A stretch of DNA of 64,000 nt from Cristatella mucedo (lineage: Eukaryota; Bryozoa; Phylactolaemata; Cristatellidae), in the NCBI GenBank assembly GCA_009760855.2, contig WPIO01000075.1:1190001-1254000 (forward strand). Reading direction: 5' to 3'. Of the stretch, positions 34,654-46,489 are shown piece after piece (the first letter of the stretch is position 1; each line of letters begins with the position of its first letter). Both the position numbers and the translations under genes were made by a program. The notes beneath the pieces were generated by a model. It saw only the letters and a program-made list of their open reading frames with translations. It was not told the origin of the DNA and made no database searches.

Positions 34654-35744
34654 AGGTCAACTGGCGGTCGCATTATTAGCTGACGAAATGACTAGAAAAG
34701 CTTAGGAGGAGGCGCAGGTGGCATCGTGTGCTGCGGCGACAGCAACGTCGCTCAGTGGTTGCCAAAGCGAAGCTAAGCTTTCGCCCGTTCCGGCCCTATT
34801 AACGCAGAGCAGAGTCGTCACAAAGAGCGCCGAGCGATTACGTTTACAGCACGGCTGCATTACTCGGAGTTGCTGTTTGTATGAGCTCTCGCTAGATTAA
34901 AAATGGAGCACAGCACCCGAAATATTACAAAAATCAACTCGCACGCTCTTTGCTAGCAGCTGAAGTCGGGCTTTTTATGCGCATGTTTGAGCTTACTTCA
35001 CTCGGAATTATTCGCCAGGTGAACACAGGCGTAACACGATAAAATACTAACGAGAAAGGGATTTCATTGCCCAAAGCCAGGTCGGGAGACCGCATTTCAA
35101 GGCCATATTCCATCAAATGAGGTGTTGACGTTGCACCAGTGAGCTTCTAAAGCACGCTCAGCCTCCGTGGCGCGAATCCTGTCCTCGAACAAAAACCGCC
35201 CGGTCTCGCTTCAGTCCATGCCCATTTTGTAGCATCTGTGGAATCTCATTCGCTTGCTCAACTTCCTTTGTAGCGGAAGCTGACGAATGCCCAGCGTGAA
35301 TTCTTAACCAACGAAGATTCGCAGCTCATTTTCAGCCACACTTAGTGTAGCCAAGCGGTCTCGAGCGGAGATCGGTCGATCGCACCGCCCGGGACGCTTT
35401 CGAAAATAAATCGCAGAGCGCCCCTTGATTGATGGCTGGTGGCACAATCAAAGATTGTCAACTCTTGTACACAGCTCGGAGACAAATCTGGACTTTAAAC
35501 GCGATTGACGTCACAACCAGAGGCGCCATTCGCCGACGAGAAGTATTCTTTTAGCGTCGCCCGACTAGACGATTGGCCGCGCCGAGCTGCGTCAGAACGC
35601 TGCTCGATCGCAGCAGCGGCGGCCGCAATTTCGGCCTCATAAAATCGATTTGATTCAGCACCAAGCGGCCGAGATTCCTCAAGATGCGAGAGCTCAGCTG
35701 ACGCTAACTCAGAGCGGCGAGGCGAGTTGCGAATTTAAACATAA
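34654..35744. other. No gene recognised
   Basis: Balanced composition, short open frames and no repeat match found by eye. Confidence 0.35.
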
Positions 35745-35890
35745 ATGAATATAATTAATTTGTATAGCCCCCCAAGAGAACTGAATCTCTATTCGGGCAC
35801 TTAAAGTATGCCACGGGGCCCGAGCCCACAACCTCGGCCCGACCATTGTCGGGGCGAGCATCTTAACCACTGGGTCAACCCGGAGCGGCA
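35745..35890 (-). mobile_element. SINE family A, antisense
   Basis: The order on the plus strand is TTTGTATAGCCCCCCAAG, GAACTGAATCTCTATTCGG, GGGGCCCGAGCCCACAACCT (B box) and 'gcgagcatcttaaccactggg' (A box). This is the full SINE A structure reversed. Confidence 0.88.
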
Positions 35891-36431
35891 TATAATTTCA
35901 CAAGTTTCCACGAATTCGAATGGCTTCACGGAGGCCGGCGGCGGCTGGTGCCTTCCGCGCCATGTCGTCGCTCCGCTCGCACGCACGCCAGCGGCCGGTT
36001 AGCGGAGCGAGTTGACACGAGTGATGTCACCGGCCTGGTAGAGGACGGCTCAGATCTTCGGAGAGCGATGGTGAGAGCAGCGACTGAGGCAGCGCTCGGC
36101 GGGAGTTGCTTCGCCCGCTCTCGCTCGCCAGATGGCGCGTGATCGCCAGCGCCCGTCCACGTCGGCTCGCCGAGGCCAATGCTCAATGTTCAATGCTCTG
36201 CCCAATGCTCTTCGCCGACGCCAAAAGCGAGTTCGCAGAGGGGGCGCCAATGCCGGCGAGGCGTCGGCGCCGCCCGACAGCCCACAGCCGGCGCGCCCCC
36301 CTTTATACAGCACCGATCTCTGAGCGAGCGTGCGGTTGCGCTCGTCTCGAGGCGAGTGCAGTCTCTCGAGCTGAGCGAAGAGGCCAACAACTCGGCTGCG
36401 GCGGCGCCTCGAGGGCCGCAGGTGCTCGTTT
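35891..36431. other. GC-rich region, no gene recognised
   Basis: CpG-rich, with CAATGCTCAATGTTCAATGC and related short repeats at 36177-36212. Overlapping open frames lack motifs. Confidence 0.35.
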
Positions 36432-36540
36432 GATCTCTATTCAGGCGCTTCACACATGCCTCGGGGCTCGAGCTCACGACCTCAGCCAGACTCTTGTCCC
36501 CGGGGCGAGCACCTTAACCGCTGTACCAAACCAGCTCGGC
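36432..36540 (-). mobile_element. SINE family A, antisense
   Basis: GATCTCTATTCAGGCGCTTC, CTCGGGGCTCGAGCTCACGA and GGGCGAGCACCTTAACCGCT give the reversed tail, B box and A box. The terminal stem-loop half is truncated. It abuts an L2 fragment. Confidence 0.85.
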
Positions 36541-36935
36541 TTTCGATACTATCGATCGCAAAATCCTTCTCGAGCGCCTCTGATCTCACCTGAGCATATC
36601 GGATATACTGCCCTGGAATGGTTTAGGTCCTCCTGTCTAAGGAGGAGAATCCAGAGTGAACGGATGCAGATCATCCGAGGAGCCACTACGTTACGTTACG
36701 GTACGTGGCACCTGCCTATACCTGGGCTCTGTGCTCGGTCCACTACTTCACACATGTTATACACTCCCTCTTGCCGATGTGCAGACACAAAATTGGCTTC
36801 TACTTCTATGCATGTGACACTCAGTATGTTACATTTGTTGACATTGAGTATGTTATCATTAAAAATTTGATCGCGCTTCCTTTGCAGCATATGTAAAGTG
36901 GCTACAAAGAGATTAATTTATCTGAGAACGTTATG
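36541..36935 (+). pseudogene. L2 fragment with internal deletion
   Basis: It reads FDTIDRKILLERL and later the equivalent of the YADD block (FYACDTQYV), then jumps directly to the 3' UTR and a worn stem-loop (AAAGTGGCTACAAAGAG). The whole region after the RT catalytic block is missing. Confidence 0.82.
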
Positions 36936-38380
36936 CTTCGGGTGTACGACGGCGTAATTAGGAATGCAGACATAGATAGGGTATCTCTGCTTCTTTTGCT
37001 CGATCTTTGGCAAGCTTTTGATACTATCGAACACCAAGTCCTTTTTGAGCGCTTCTCATTTCGCCTGGGCATCACTGGCACTGCATTTCAACGGTTCAGA
37101 TCCTGTCTCAGTGGGAGACTCCAGAGTATTGGTGTGAATGGGCAAAGATCATCCAAGGAACACCTGAAATATGAGGTACCTCAGAGCACCGTGCTTGTTC
37201 CAATTATTTTCACGGTTTATACTCTCCCTCATGCCGATGTGACTGCAAAGCACGATCCAGGCTTTCACTTTTATGTGGATGACACTCTGTTGTACCTTTG
37301 CTTTGAACCCTCTCAGCCCTTCGTCGAATTCTCTCAACTCCCTTGCTGCATGTATTGATGACATGCACATATGGATTGCAGCATATTTTCTTAAATTAAA
37401 TGATATGATGATAAAGCCAACCTATTAGCAATGGGCAAACAAAGTATGATTAAGAAATTTTATAGGCTGACGCTCAGAATCGGTTCTCCCAGCATATCTC
37501 CTGTTGAATCTGTACGAAATCTAGGTGTCATGTTCCAAAGTGACCTTTCATTGAACGACCGCATCAGGTCCACAGTCAAGTCTGCCTACTTTCAGCTACA
37601 TAACATTGCCAAACTTTGGGCTTGTTTAAACAGGGATACCGCATCTAGAAATTGGTCCATGCATTTGTGACATCCCGTCTTGAGTTCTGTAGCTCTCTGC
37701 TTGGTAGCCTACCGGCCTGTGCACTCAGGCGCTTACACTTTGTGCCAAACTCTGCAGCTAGGATTGGCTGTCGTGAGCGTCGCAGTTACCACATCGCACC
37801 ACTTCTCGCTGACCTGCACTGGCTATCAGTCAAGCAACGCATCGACTTCAAGGTAAGGTACTGTCACTCACTTTTAGGTCCCTTCATTTTTTGCTTCAGC
37901 CTACCTATCAGGTCTTCTCCCCCACCAAGCCAAGCATTTTGCAATCCGTTTTTCGGAATGCAAGTGTTTAACTATACCTCGTACAAACCTCAAATCCTTT
38001 TGAGACCGTGAATTTATTTCGTATGCATCCCAGGCCTGGAACTCACTCCCGACTTGCGGGTTACGACATCTCCTGACTTTTCCAAATTTAAAAAGAAACT
38101 AAACACGCATCTATTTGCGACAGCATTTAGCGGGTCCCTGTGATTCGTCTTTTCTGTGCTTATTTATGCGTGCTGACACAGTTGCATGCGGCCACTAACT
38201 ACACTTTCAAGCTGACCCTGTGCACGTCAGCCATGTTATTCCTGTGTTTTATTGAGCAGGCTACCACTGACCATTCGATCGTACTTCCTTTGCAGCAACT
38301 GTAAAGCGCCTAGAAAGAAACAGAGTTCTCTGAGGGCGCTTTATAGAATGTATCATTATTACTATTATTATTATAGAGAC
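36936..38380 (+). pseudogene. 5'-truncated L2 with nearly complete RT, frameshifted
   Basis: The 141-codon frame 36933-37358 reads LLLLDLWQAFDTIEHQVLFE and GITGTAFQRFRSCLSG, then has a YVDD catalytic block (FHFYVDDTLLYLCF). After a frameshift the RT continues (NLGVMFQSDLSLNDRI), and the frame 37652-38011 has LVHAFVTSRLEFCSSLLGSL and LLADLHWLSVKQRIDFK. The 3' stem-loop and an ATT-rich tail end it. It lies directly behind the deleted copy in the same orientation. Confidence 0.9.
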
Positions 38381-38639
38381 CATGTGCGAGTTCGCAACCA
38401 TCGAGAGGCGCATTCGGATCCAGTTTAGCCTGTTGACTTTGGGACGTTTATTCCATACCATTTTACTAGGGCTTCCTTCTTCCCAGTCGCCGCCGAAAGA
38501 TGCCTTCGTAGGGAATTCTAAGCGCTGGCGACTCGCAATTTGCCGGCTCACCATACTCCCGGTTATTGACGGTTATCAGCACCTGCTAGGGCCGCAGCCT
38601 GCAAGCTGGCTTTCCGCTCGGATGGCGCAGACCTCGTCA
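38381..38639. other. No feature recognised
   Basis: Short spacer between an L2 tail and an antisense SINE. No motif seen. Confidence 0.35.
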
Positions 38640-38850
38640 TCGAAAGAGGTTCTCGTCCTGAATAGATAAATCAATTAATCCTAGCTGATTAAACAGCCTC
38701 TTTTGCATAGCGACAGAAGAGCCTTTACGGCTATAACTACCGCGTGCAGCACCGATCAAGGATCGCCCACAGCAGAAATCGAACCCACGACCTCGGGATC
38801 GAGGTCGTGAAAGCAACCGCCTTACCGAGTGTGCCATCACGGCTTACCGA
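38640..38850 (-). mobile_element. SINE family B, antisense
   Basis: Plus-strand order: TCCTAGCTGATTAAACAGCC, GCGACAGAAGAGCCTTTACG, 'gctgtgggcgat' reversed, GAAATCGAACCCACGACCTC (B box) and ACCGCCTTACCGAGTGTGCC (A box). It corresponds over its whole length to the sense copy at 44107-44295. A nine-base inverted stretch (ACGACCTCG/CGAGGTCGT) lies within the head. Confidence 0.85.
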
Positions 38851-39694
38851 GAACTCCAGGCTTAAGAGTAATGGGCTGCATCGGTTTGACGCGAGTCCCT
38901 TTTGGCGAACTTGGCTAAGTAAAATCGTTCGCAGCTTCCATTTACTCCAAGAACAAGGTCGATCCGTCAGTGGCCCTGTTTTCGAAGCGCTAGCAACGCG
39001 CGATCGTCGTCGAACTCGCCGCACTCGCTCGTCTAATAGACTGTCCAACCATTGCTAGTTACCGCCAAGAAGGCCGGATGTGGAACTAGTGGAACGCATT
39101 TGTTCATCGTGTGAATTCGTAGCACTTTCTTTCGTGAATCGATGCTGGCGGTTGTGCTCTGTATGGACTCGTCTCGAAAACATTTACGAAACTTTTAAAT
39201 GGCGTCGCTTTAAGGTTACATTGGTCGATTTGATATATCCCTGCTAAAGTAATGCTTTAAGAGCCTTACCCGGCCCGCTAGTACTAAGATATAGAGATCA
39301 TTTCCGTTGCTATGGGCCTTTTCCCATGGGCTACCGCCCGATGAGGTGCAGCGTCATCGGAAATACACCCATTCGGGTTTGGGTGAATACCCGTGGACAC
39401 GAAGGGCTTAGGCGGTCATTTAAGGCCAATGCTTTAAGCCCTTCACAGTTACCGCAGTCTGGATAATCGATTAGTAGAGTACCGTCCTGGAAGCGCTCCC
39501 AGCTCGAGGAGAAATTTCTCGAAACCAGTTCGAAGGAAAATGGCCTTCGGTCGTCCCATTTTTATAAATAGTTTTAAAAACATTCCAAAGGAATGATTTC
39601 TTTCTAGGTTTGTGGATAGGCTGTAAAAGAAGCGTATCAATTGATTGATTACTAATACAAGCATATTGAATGAATTGCAGCACTCATGATTATA
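38851..39694. other. No gene recognised
   Basis: Balanced sequence. A minus-strand 144-codon frame (39449-39883) extends into the neighbouring L2 and has no motif of its own. Confidence 0.35.
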
Positions 39695-40290
39695 ATAGTA
39701 AGGCATTAGTAATACTATCGCAGAACTAAACCACTTTCTACGCACCTTACATTTGATGTAAATGAAGCAGGTTAATATGGCTAGTGAACACATTGTCACA
39801 TTGTCAGCACGCATTGGTGCGAAATGGATTCGGCACGCTGACCTAGTTAATGCCTGTCGTGATGAATATTGGGTTTTTGGCATCTTTTAAAATTTCGTCA
39901 AGTCAGGAGATGTTGTGTTGTAAATCAAGAGTGGATTGCTGGCATCAGGAGCATACCAACTAAAGGCGAAGTGGTCTCCAAAGAGTTTTAGGTTGGCTAG
40001 AGGCACCGATAACCAATATCAGTCAGAAAAGCCCATGGTGCGGTCCCTTCCCCGATTGTGTATTAGTTCCGTAAGGTGAGCCGGAGTAAGAGAATGTGAC
40101 GACCTAAAATTGAGTAACACAACCTTGAAGCAAATACGCTGCTTAATTGGGAAGCCCGTGCAGGTTGATGAGATATGGTGTAATGTGATCATTGCAAGGT
40201 TCAGGGCATAGACACCAAGATTTAGAATTTTTACTAACTGTACGAACCTTATTGCATAAGCAATCCTTGCGAGCAGTGAGCTGCAGAAGT
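39695..40290 (-). mobile_element. Degenerate 5'-truncated L2, antisense
   Basis: A worn stem-loop is followed by 3' UTR phrases (CACATTGTCAGCACGCATTG), the C-terminal frame remnants (GGAGCATACCAACTAAAGGC, 'gtaaggtgagccggagtaag') and the HAFV-region remnant near 40270. It is among the most diverged L2 copies here. Confidence 0.75.
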
Positions 40291-41230
40291 TAGAAGAAAA
40301 GTCAGTAAAGAATCGAGCAGGGTTGCCTTACTACGGCTTCGGCGGCGACAGATCTTGGGAGTCTCACGGAGGCACCAGCGTGGACGTTAGCGATAAAAGT
40401 GACTCTCTCTTTATTTCTCTCAACGCGTACGTATATGAGAACTCGATGAATTACAGCAGCTACGTCAGAAATTATAACGTACATTTGTAGCCTTCCGCTG
40501 CGCTGCGTCAATGGCTTAACCATTAGCCGCAGGCGAGGCATACATTAGCGATCGGGCGCTTTTCTAATTACAATAGCAGCAGCAGCAGCAGCTTGGATAT
40601 GGTTACACTGTGGATGGCACTGATGCAGTCAGTATTTTTACGTCGCTGACAGGATGGAGCCTTGACTGCGGAGCTGGTTCGGTCGTCTAGTAGAAGATTA
40701 CTCGGAACAGGACGGCCGTATTGAGTGCGGATACTCGCTTCACGACACCAGGTGCGGCTAGCATTCCTCACCCGTTGAATTCTCGTCCGAAAATCAAAGT
40801 TCTTGCGAATATCATATACAAAGACCAATACAGATACAGACCTGTTTAAAGTATGCCTGTTTGTTGTTTGACTGTAGCGCGTGAGAAGCTACGTGCCTAT
40901 GTACAGCTAAAACGCTTACCGCTTCGAGCCGTGTTCCCGTGTGCGCCTGCAATGCCGCTCGAACTGCGGCTTTAGATTCGCCTCTAGTTAGTAAGCTCCC
41001 TATTAGGTATGATCATGCCTGTTTGCGTTTGCTGTTGCCGGGGTCCGTGAATTGGGCATTAGACATTGATAAGCTACTCGAAGAGGGCGAGGTGGGCGAA
41101 AGCCCGCCTCGCTGGGTATTTCCAGCATGGTCTCCTACCACCCTGCGTTACCTCCCTCAAGCGTTGCTGTAAATTAATCCAAAGTACACATCACTAGGCC
41201 TACTATAACACCGGCAGCCCAGGTTAATGC
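40291..41230. other. No gene recognised
   Basis: It contains a short (CAG)5 at 40577-40591 and short open frames without motifs. Confidence 0.35.
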
Positions 41231-42954
41231 TTTTCTCTAGAATTCTCGCTAAATTTATAATAAAACCCCAATTATACATGACATAATTCTTGACGACAAT
41301 CTCAACCTGTTCGTTTTACTTAAGACCTAGCTGAAATCGACTGACTGCCCGACCATAGCCGACGCTATCCAGACACGTTTCTCCTTCTTTCATACCCGCA
41401 GATCAACGAATAACGGTGCAGTTGCCATGGTCGCACGTTCCACCCACGACTTCAAACTGTTTGCAGTCACGTGGAAGCAACCTGACGGATCTCTTGTTTT
41501 TAGTCCCTCAGACAATAAGCTGTCAAAAGTGGCAGTAGTAGGCTATCACCCGCAGATGCAAAATCTTTATTATTTCACATTTCTCTGATCGCGTTTCGAT
41601 TCTGTATGCGAGAAATCGATCTTTCCACATTATTGATGATTTTAAAATTCATCTTTAATTTACCGACACCTTTAGTGCCGAATTACGCGCACAGGCTGAC
41701 TCATTTTCTCTTGTGCTTCATATCCATGGCAACTACTCACAACAAGGGTCACCAAACTTGATCTAATATTCTCGAACAACTGTGTGCTACCATATCCTAA
41801 TATTTACAAATCGTGCTCATCTGTCCACGCGCGGATCTCATTCAGTCTACAGTGTGTGCCGTCCTCCGCACCCAATATCATCTGTGCATCGAAAAACCTC
41901 AAGACCCCTGATATCGATGCGATCATATCTTCTCCGCTCATGCTGCTCAATCTACCTTCCGACCTGTAATCACTGGTAGAATGCCACAACTCAACACTAG
42001 CTGAAATGCTCGACGGGTTTGCACCTCTGGCTAAGCGCACTGTGTGCCCTTACCCAGTCGACCGATGGTTTACCTCAGACATCAAACTAGCCAGGTCTGC
42101 TAAGCGAAAGCTAGAGAAAAAACATTCACAAGATCACTATTGAGTGTCAATAGACAGACATACGAAGACTGCTGTGGATCATGCCAATCGATCCTCACAA
42201 ATGCCAAGTCTAGCTTCTATAAAAATATAGATGAGTCACAAATGGACGATCCAAAAGTGCTGATGTCTATCACTAACCATCTCCTTCACCATCCCACATT
42301 AGCTCCTTACCCAGTGACCCTTGTGTTGATCTAGCAGATCGCTTCTCTAGCTATTTTGTCATCAAGATAGACAAGATCAGAGAGTCCACCCCTAAGGTAG
42401 CAGCCTCCCCTCTGGACTTCTGTCCCTTAATAACTACCCCACAGGACTTCTCTCCCTCAATTCCTTGCAGCAGCTCAATGTCTACGTTCAAGAAGGCCGC
42501 GAGTGATCCGGAAATTTATCTCCCAGTCAGAGAGACCCACTAGTTCTCGAGACAATATTCCCGCTGTCCTACTTCTACGATGCATAGATCTGCAACTGCC
42601 ATGCATAACTAACATAGTAAATAGATTCTTAGCCGGAGGTCACGTCCCTTCACTTGCAAACAGTTGCTGTTAGGCCACTAATTAGGAAAGCTATGTTAGA
42701 AAAAGTGACTCTAAGCGAAATTTCATCCAGTCTCCATTCTACCGTTCTTATCAAGTCACTGGAACAAGATTTAGTAGACCAACAGGAATTTATCTAACCA
42801 AGCAAGTAAGTTCCAGTCTGTTTTTAAAGCAATTCGCACCATTGAACCACCGTTGGAGAGACTTTGGAGTATTGATGCAAGCAAAAGTGATCCTTCAAGG
42901 AATCGCTGAAGTATGGGGTACCTCAGAGCTCTGTGCTTGATTGATCCGCTTCTT

Positions 42955-42962
42955 TTAATAAT

Positions 42963-43001
<39 letters not shown>

Positions 43002-43792
43002 AATAATAATACATTTGATAAAGCGCCCTCAGAGAAATCAATCTCTTTCTAGGCTCTTTACATTGGCTGAAACAAAGGAAGCACGGTAGAACGGTTGGTG
43101 GTGGCATGTTTAATGATAGCAATCATAACATGATTAGGGGTGACATGCACGGAGGGGGGGGCACGGTTAGCATGCAAATATGGCTAGTGGCAGCATGCAG
43201 TGTCAGCACACATAAGCACGTAAAGGACGAATTACGCGGACCCACTAAATGCTGTGATAAACAGAGGGTTTTTAGTTTCATTTTGAATGTGGTCAAGTTA
43301 GGGGATGTCGCGACGAAACTCTGAAGTGAGTTCAAGGCTTTGGGAGCGTACGAACTAAAGGCACGGTCTCAAAGGATTTGAGGTTCGTATGAGGTATAGG
43401 TAAACAATTAGATTCAGAAAAGCGAGTAGTACGATGCTTCGCCGGGTGGGGGGAGAAGATCTGATAGGTAGGCTGGAGCCAGAGAAGGAACCTGAAAGTG
43501 AATGACAGAACCTTGAAGTCGATGAGCTGCTCGACTAGAAGCCAGTGCTGGTCGGCGAGAAGCTGTGCGATTTGGCAACTGCCACGCTCACGACAGACAA
43601 TCCTAGCTGCAGAGTTGTACGCAAAGTGTAAGCGCCCGATTGCGCGGGCCGGTAGACCAGCAAGCAGTGAGCTGCAGGAGTCGAGACGAAATGTCACAAA
43701 TGCATGGACCAACTTAGATGTGATATCCATGTCTAAGCAAGTCTGAATTTGTGCAATGCTGTGTAGCCGAAAGGAGGCAGCCTTGACTGAGG
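42955..43792 (-). pseudogene. L2 inserted in another L2, antisense
   Basis: The tail is unusual: (AAC)n plus (AAT)n at 42957-43010, then the antisense stem-loop. The minus-strand frame 43332-43730 reads LVHAFVTFRLDSCSSLLAGL and LLADQHWLLVEQLIDFK, the C-terminal domain. The 5' truncation lies in the region before HAFV. The host L2 sequence resumes at TTTTCACAGTTTAC. Confidence 0.87.
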
Positions 43793-44106
43793 ATTATTTT
43801 CACAGTTTACATTCTCCCTCTTTCCGATGTGATCGTGAAGCAAAGACCAAGCTTTTAATTCTATACAGATTACACTCAGTTGTATCTTTGTATGGATCCC
43901 TTCCAGACTTTTAGCGGGTCGAATTATCTTAACTCTCTTGCTGCATGTATTGCTGAAATCCGCACTTGGAAGGCATTACACTTTCTAAAACTGAATGAAA
44001 AGAAAAGCAACTTAATACTTGCATACAGGCGCTTACAGTTGGTGCAACACTCTACAGCTAGACTTGTATGTCGTGAGTGCCGCAGCTTCCACGTCACACC
44101 ATTTCT

Positions 44107-44295
44107 TAGTGAGCCGTGATGGCACACTAGGTAAGGTGGTTGCTTTCACGACATCGGTCCCGAGGTCGTGGGTTCGATTCCTGCAGTGGGCGATTCTTTA
44201 TCGCCACTGCAAGCGGTGGTGATAGCCGTAAAGGCTCTTCTGTCGCTATACAAAAAGAAGCTGTTCAATCAGCTAGGATTTTCATCATGAACTGC
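44107..44295 (+). mobile_element. SINE family B inserted in an L2
   Basis: A-box region TGATGGCACACTAGGTAAGG, B-box region GTGGGTTCGATTCC, body GCAAGCGGTGGTGATAGCCG, 'taaaggctcttctgtcgct' and end GTTCAATCAGCTAGGATTTT. L2 coding sequence is broken at the insertion and resumes with TCAGTCAAGCAACGAATCG. This is the best copy of family B in the window. Confidence 0.88.
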
Positions 44296-44989
44296 AATGG
44301 GTCTTAGTCAGTCAAGCAACGAATCGACTTCCACGTTTTGCCATTCGCTTTTAGGTTCCTTCATTCTGTGGCTCTAGCCTACTTATCAGAGCTACTAACC
44401 ACCAGGTGAAGCACGGTACCACCTGCTTTGCTGAATCAAATCGTTTAGCTACATCTCGTACGAACCTCAAATCTTTAGGAGACTGTGTCTTTAGTTAGTA
44501 TACTCCCAAAACCTGAAACTCACTCCCGGCTTGCGTCACGACATCCACTGACTTGACCACGTTTAAAAAGAAACTAAAACGCACTTGTTTATTGCAGCAT
44601 TTAGTGTGTCCTTTTGATTCATTCTTTTCGTGCTTAATCGTGCTGATAATGTGCATGGTACAACTAACTTTATTATACATGTTGACACCGTGTGGTGTGA
44701 CACCTTAAACAATGTTATACTTGTTGATATTGTGCAAGTTACCAATAACCATTAAATCATGCTCCTTTTACAGCATATGCAAAGTGCTTAGAAAGAGATT
44801 AAGTTCTTGAGGGCACTAAAAATGTATAGTAATAATTATTAGTATTATTAGTATGCTTAAAGTGCCAATTTTGAGGCATAGGGTTTCCAATGTCTGAGTA
44901 ACACTAAATTTGCCCATAACTAGCAAGTTCTTTGTGTCGCATTTAAATCCGAGAAGGCTTCCTGCCATATAGTTGCGAATGCTAGCACT

Positions 44990-45990
44990 GCATCCAGCAA
45001 AAGTGATAAGAACGTTTGACGCACTGCAAGGCAGGAAAAGATCAAAGTGCAGGAACGACTACGTGTCATTAGCATAACAAATAATGTCCAGATTGTGCTT
45101 GGCGATTACATCGGCGACTACACAAGAAAAAAGTAGACCAAGCATTGATCTCCGAGGTACCTCGAACTTTGGAAGCGCGTCCGATGACTATTTGCCATCG
45201 ACATTGATGCTTTGATAGGACCTAAGCCGTCGCAGCCATTGCAGGGAGTTGGAGTGCCCCCCTGCATGGCCAGGCGGGATAAGAAGCTTTCAAGGAAAAA
45301 AATGATTGGCCGATAATTTAATAGTATTTAATATTATTATTTATCTAATCTATTTAAATTTATACAAATATAATTTATATGCATTTAAATAAATATAAAT
45401 TTATAAATTTAAATTTGTTTTTTATTTAAATTAATTTTTAATTTTTAATTGATGATTTTAATTAAAACAATAAATTAGGTTTAAATATAAATTAATTTAA
45501 ATTTATATATAAGAATTATTGGTTTAATGTTATTAAATTTTGCCAAAATATCAAGCAAAAATCCGAGCGACTCCACCTTAGTTAAGCATTCCAGTAAAGG
45601 TCATAATAAATACGGAGCAGTTCTTACTGTGCAGAATATTCAACTCTAAACCTGAACTTAATTACCAGGTTTTTAATTGATTTACGAGTTAACTGGTCGG
45701 CGTTTACGCGCTCCAGTGTCTTTGACAGAGACGGTAGAAGCAGAGAGACTGGGCAGAAGTTACTTAAGTTCTTCCATTCAAGTGCGTCCTTCTAAATGAC
45801 CGATCTAACAACAGCCTTCTTGAATAATTTATGGACAACACCTAAGGCAAAGAACATATTTATTCCATTAGTTATGAAGGCAAGCTGAGAATCCAAGCAT
45901 TTTAGAAGGAGAAAATTTTAAGCACTCACTGGTTCTGTCAAAACTGGACCGCTGCAATTTCGTGCTAGCGTTGCTACAGAAAAGTCACTA
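44990..45990 (-). pseudogene. L2 RT region, antisense, split by AT-rich DNA
   Basis: Minus strand: from about 45860 a remnant reads KKAVVRSVI, then WKNLSNFCPVSLLLPSLSKT and LERVNADQL, the block before RT motif 1. Beyond the AT-rich block, 45200-45060 reads a GVPQGS-like remnant and DVIAKHNLDIICYA, where YADD would follow. It is interrupted and decayed. Confidence 0.7.
45312..45540. repeat. AT-rich low-complexity block
   Basis: About 230 bases built from ATTTAAAT, TTTATA and AATTTA words with hardly any G or C, inside a decayed L2. Composition differs sharply from everything around it. Confidence 0.9.
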
Positions 45991-46330
45991 AGCATTTAAT
46001 GTTGGTGATAAATAGGCTGTGACAGCTGTGTAATAAACCCAAGAAATTAAGACAATTGCGTGCTTTGCTAAAGGAGCTGCGACGGCTCCTGGCCAACCGA
46101 CGGATGCAGACGGAAATACTTACTCTGACCCACAACTCTCGCCTTGTCTTTAGTCTTTCATACCTTTCTGGACTGCTGAATCAGCTTCAGCCTCATGATG
46201 TTCCCAGTTGCCATAACGATAATAAATGAGCTGCAGAATTCTGTCACTTAGAAAAAAAGTTGGTGGCCGATAACTTTGCTCTGCAGGTCGGAGACTGCAG
46301 AGCTTTCTTCGATAGGTCTTGCGAAACGAC
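45991..46330. other. No gene recognised
   Basis: Unremarkable sequence, probably decayed repeat. Confidence 0.3.
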
Positions 46331-46425
46331 TCCTTCCCTGCTTCCTTCTTCTTCCTTCCTTCTTCCTTCCTTCTTCCTTCCTTCTTCCTTCCTTCCTTCT
46401 TCCTTCCTTCTTCCTACTTCCTTGC
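46331..46425. repeat. (TTCC)n/(TTCTTCC)n polypyrimidine repeat
   Basis: CTTCCTTCCTTCTTCC variants over about 95 bases. The Ser/Leu/Phe/Pro frames through it are artefacts. Confidence 0.96.
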
Positions 46426-46489
46426 TGTCAACTCTGGCTCATCTTTTCCATCGGTCCTCCGCTGCTGCTTCGAACCTGCTCGAACGTCC

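Larger units (their letters stand above)
41231..44850 (+). pseudogene. Longest L2-type LINE of the window, split by two later insertions
   Basis: Sense-strand blocks in order: endonuclease-region remnants (SLVFSPSDN near 41510), the linker DRWFTSDIKLARSAKRKLEK near 42060-42115, pre-RT and RT remnants to KYGVPQSSVL near 42940; after an insertion, the region matching FTVYILPL (43793 on), QLVQHSTARLVCRECRSFH near 44035; after a SINE, VKQRIDF near 44310 and the C-terminus to an ATT-rich tail near 44840. Frameshifts and stops are many. The insertions are 42955-43792 (L2, opposite strand) and 44107-44295 (SINE B). Confidence 0.85.

Noticed and set aside
34511-34705. Polyalanine protein starting at 34511
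   Set aside because: Apart from the (GGC)27 tract there are too few codons and no homology. It is better treated as a trinucleotide repeat.
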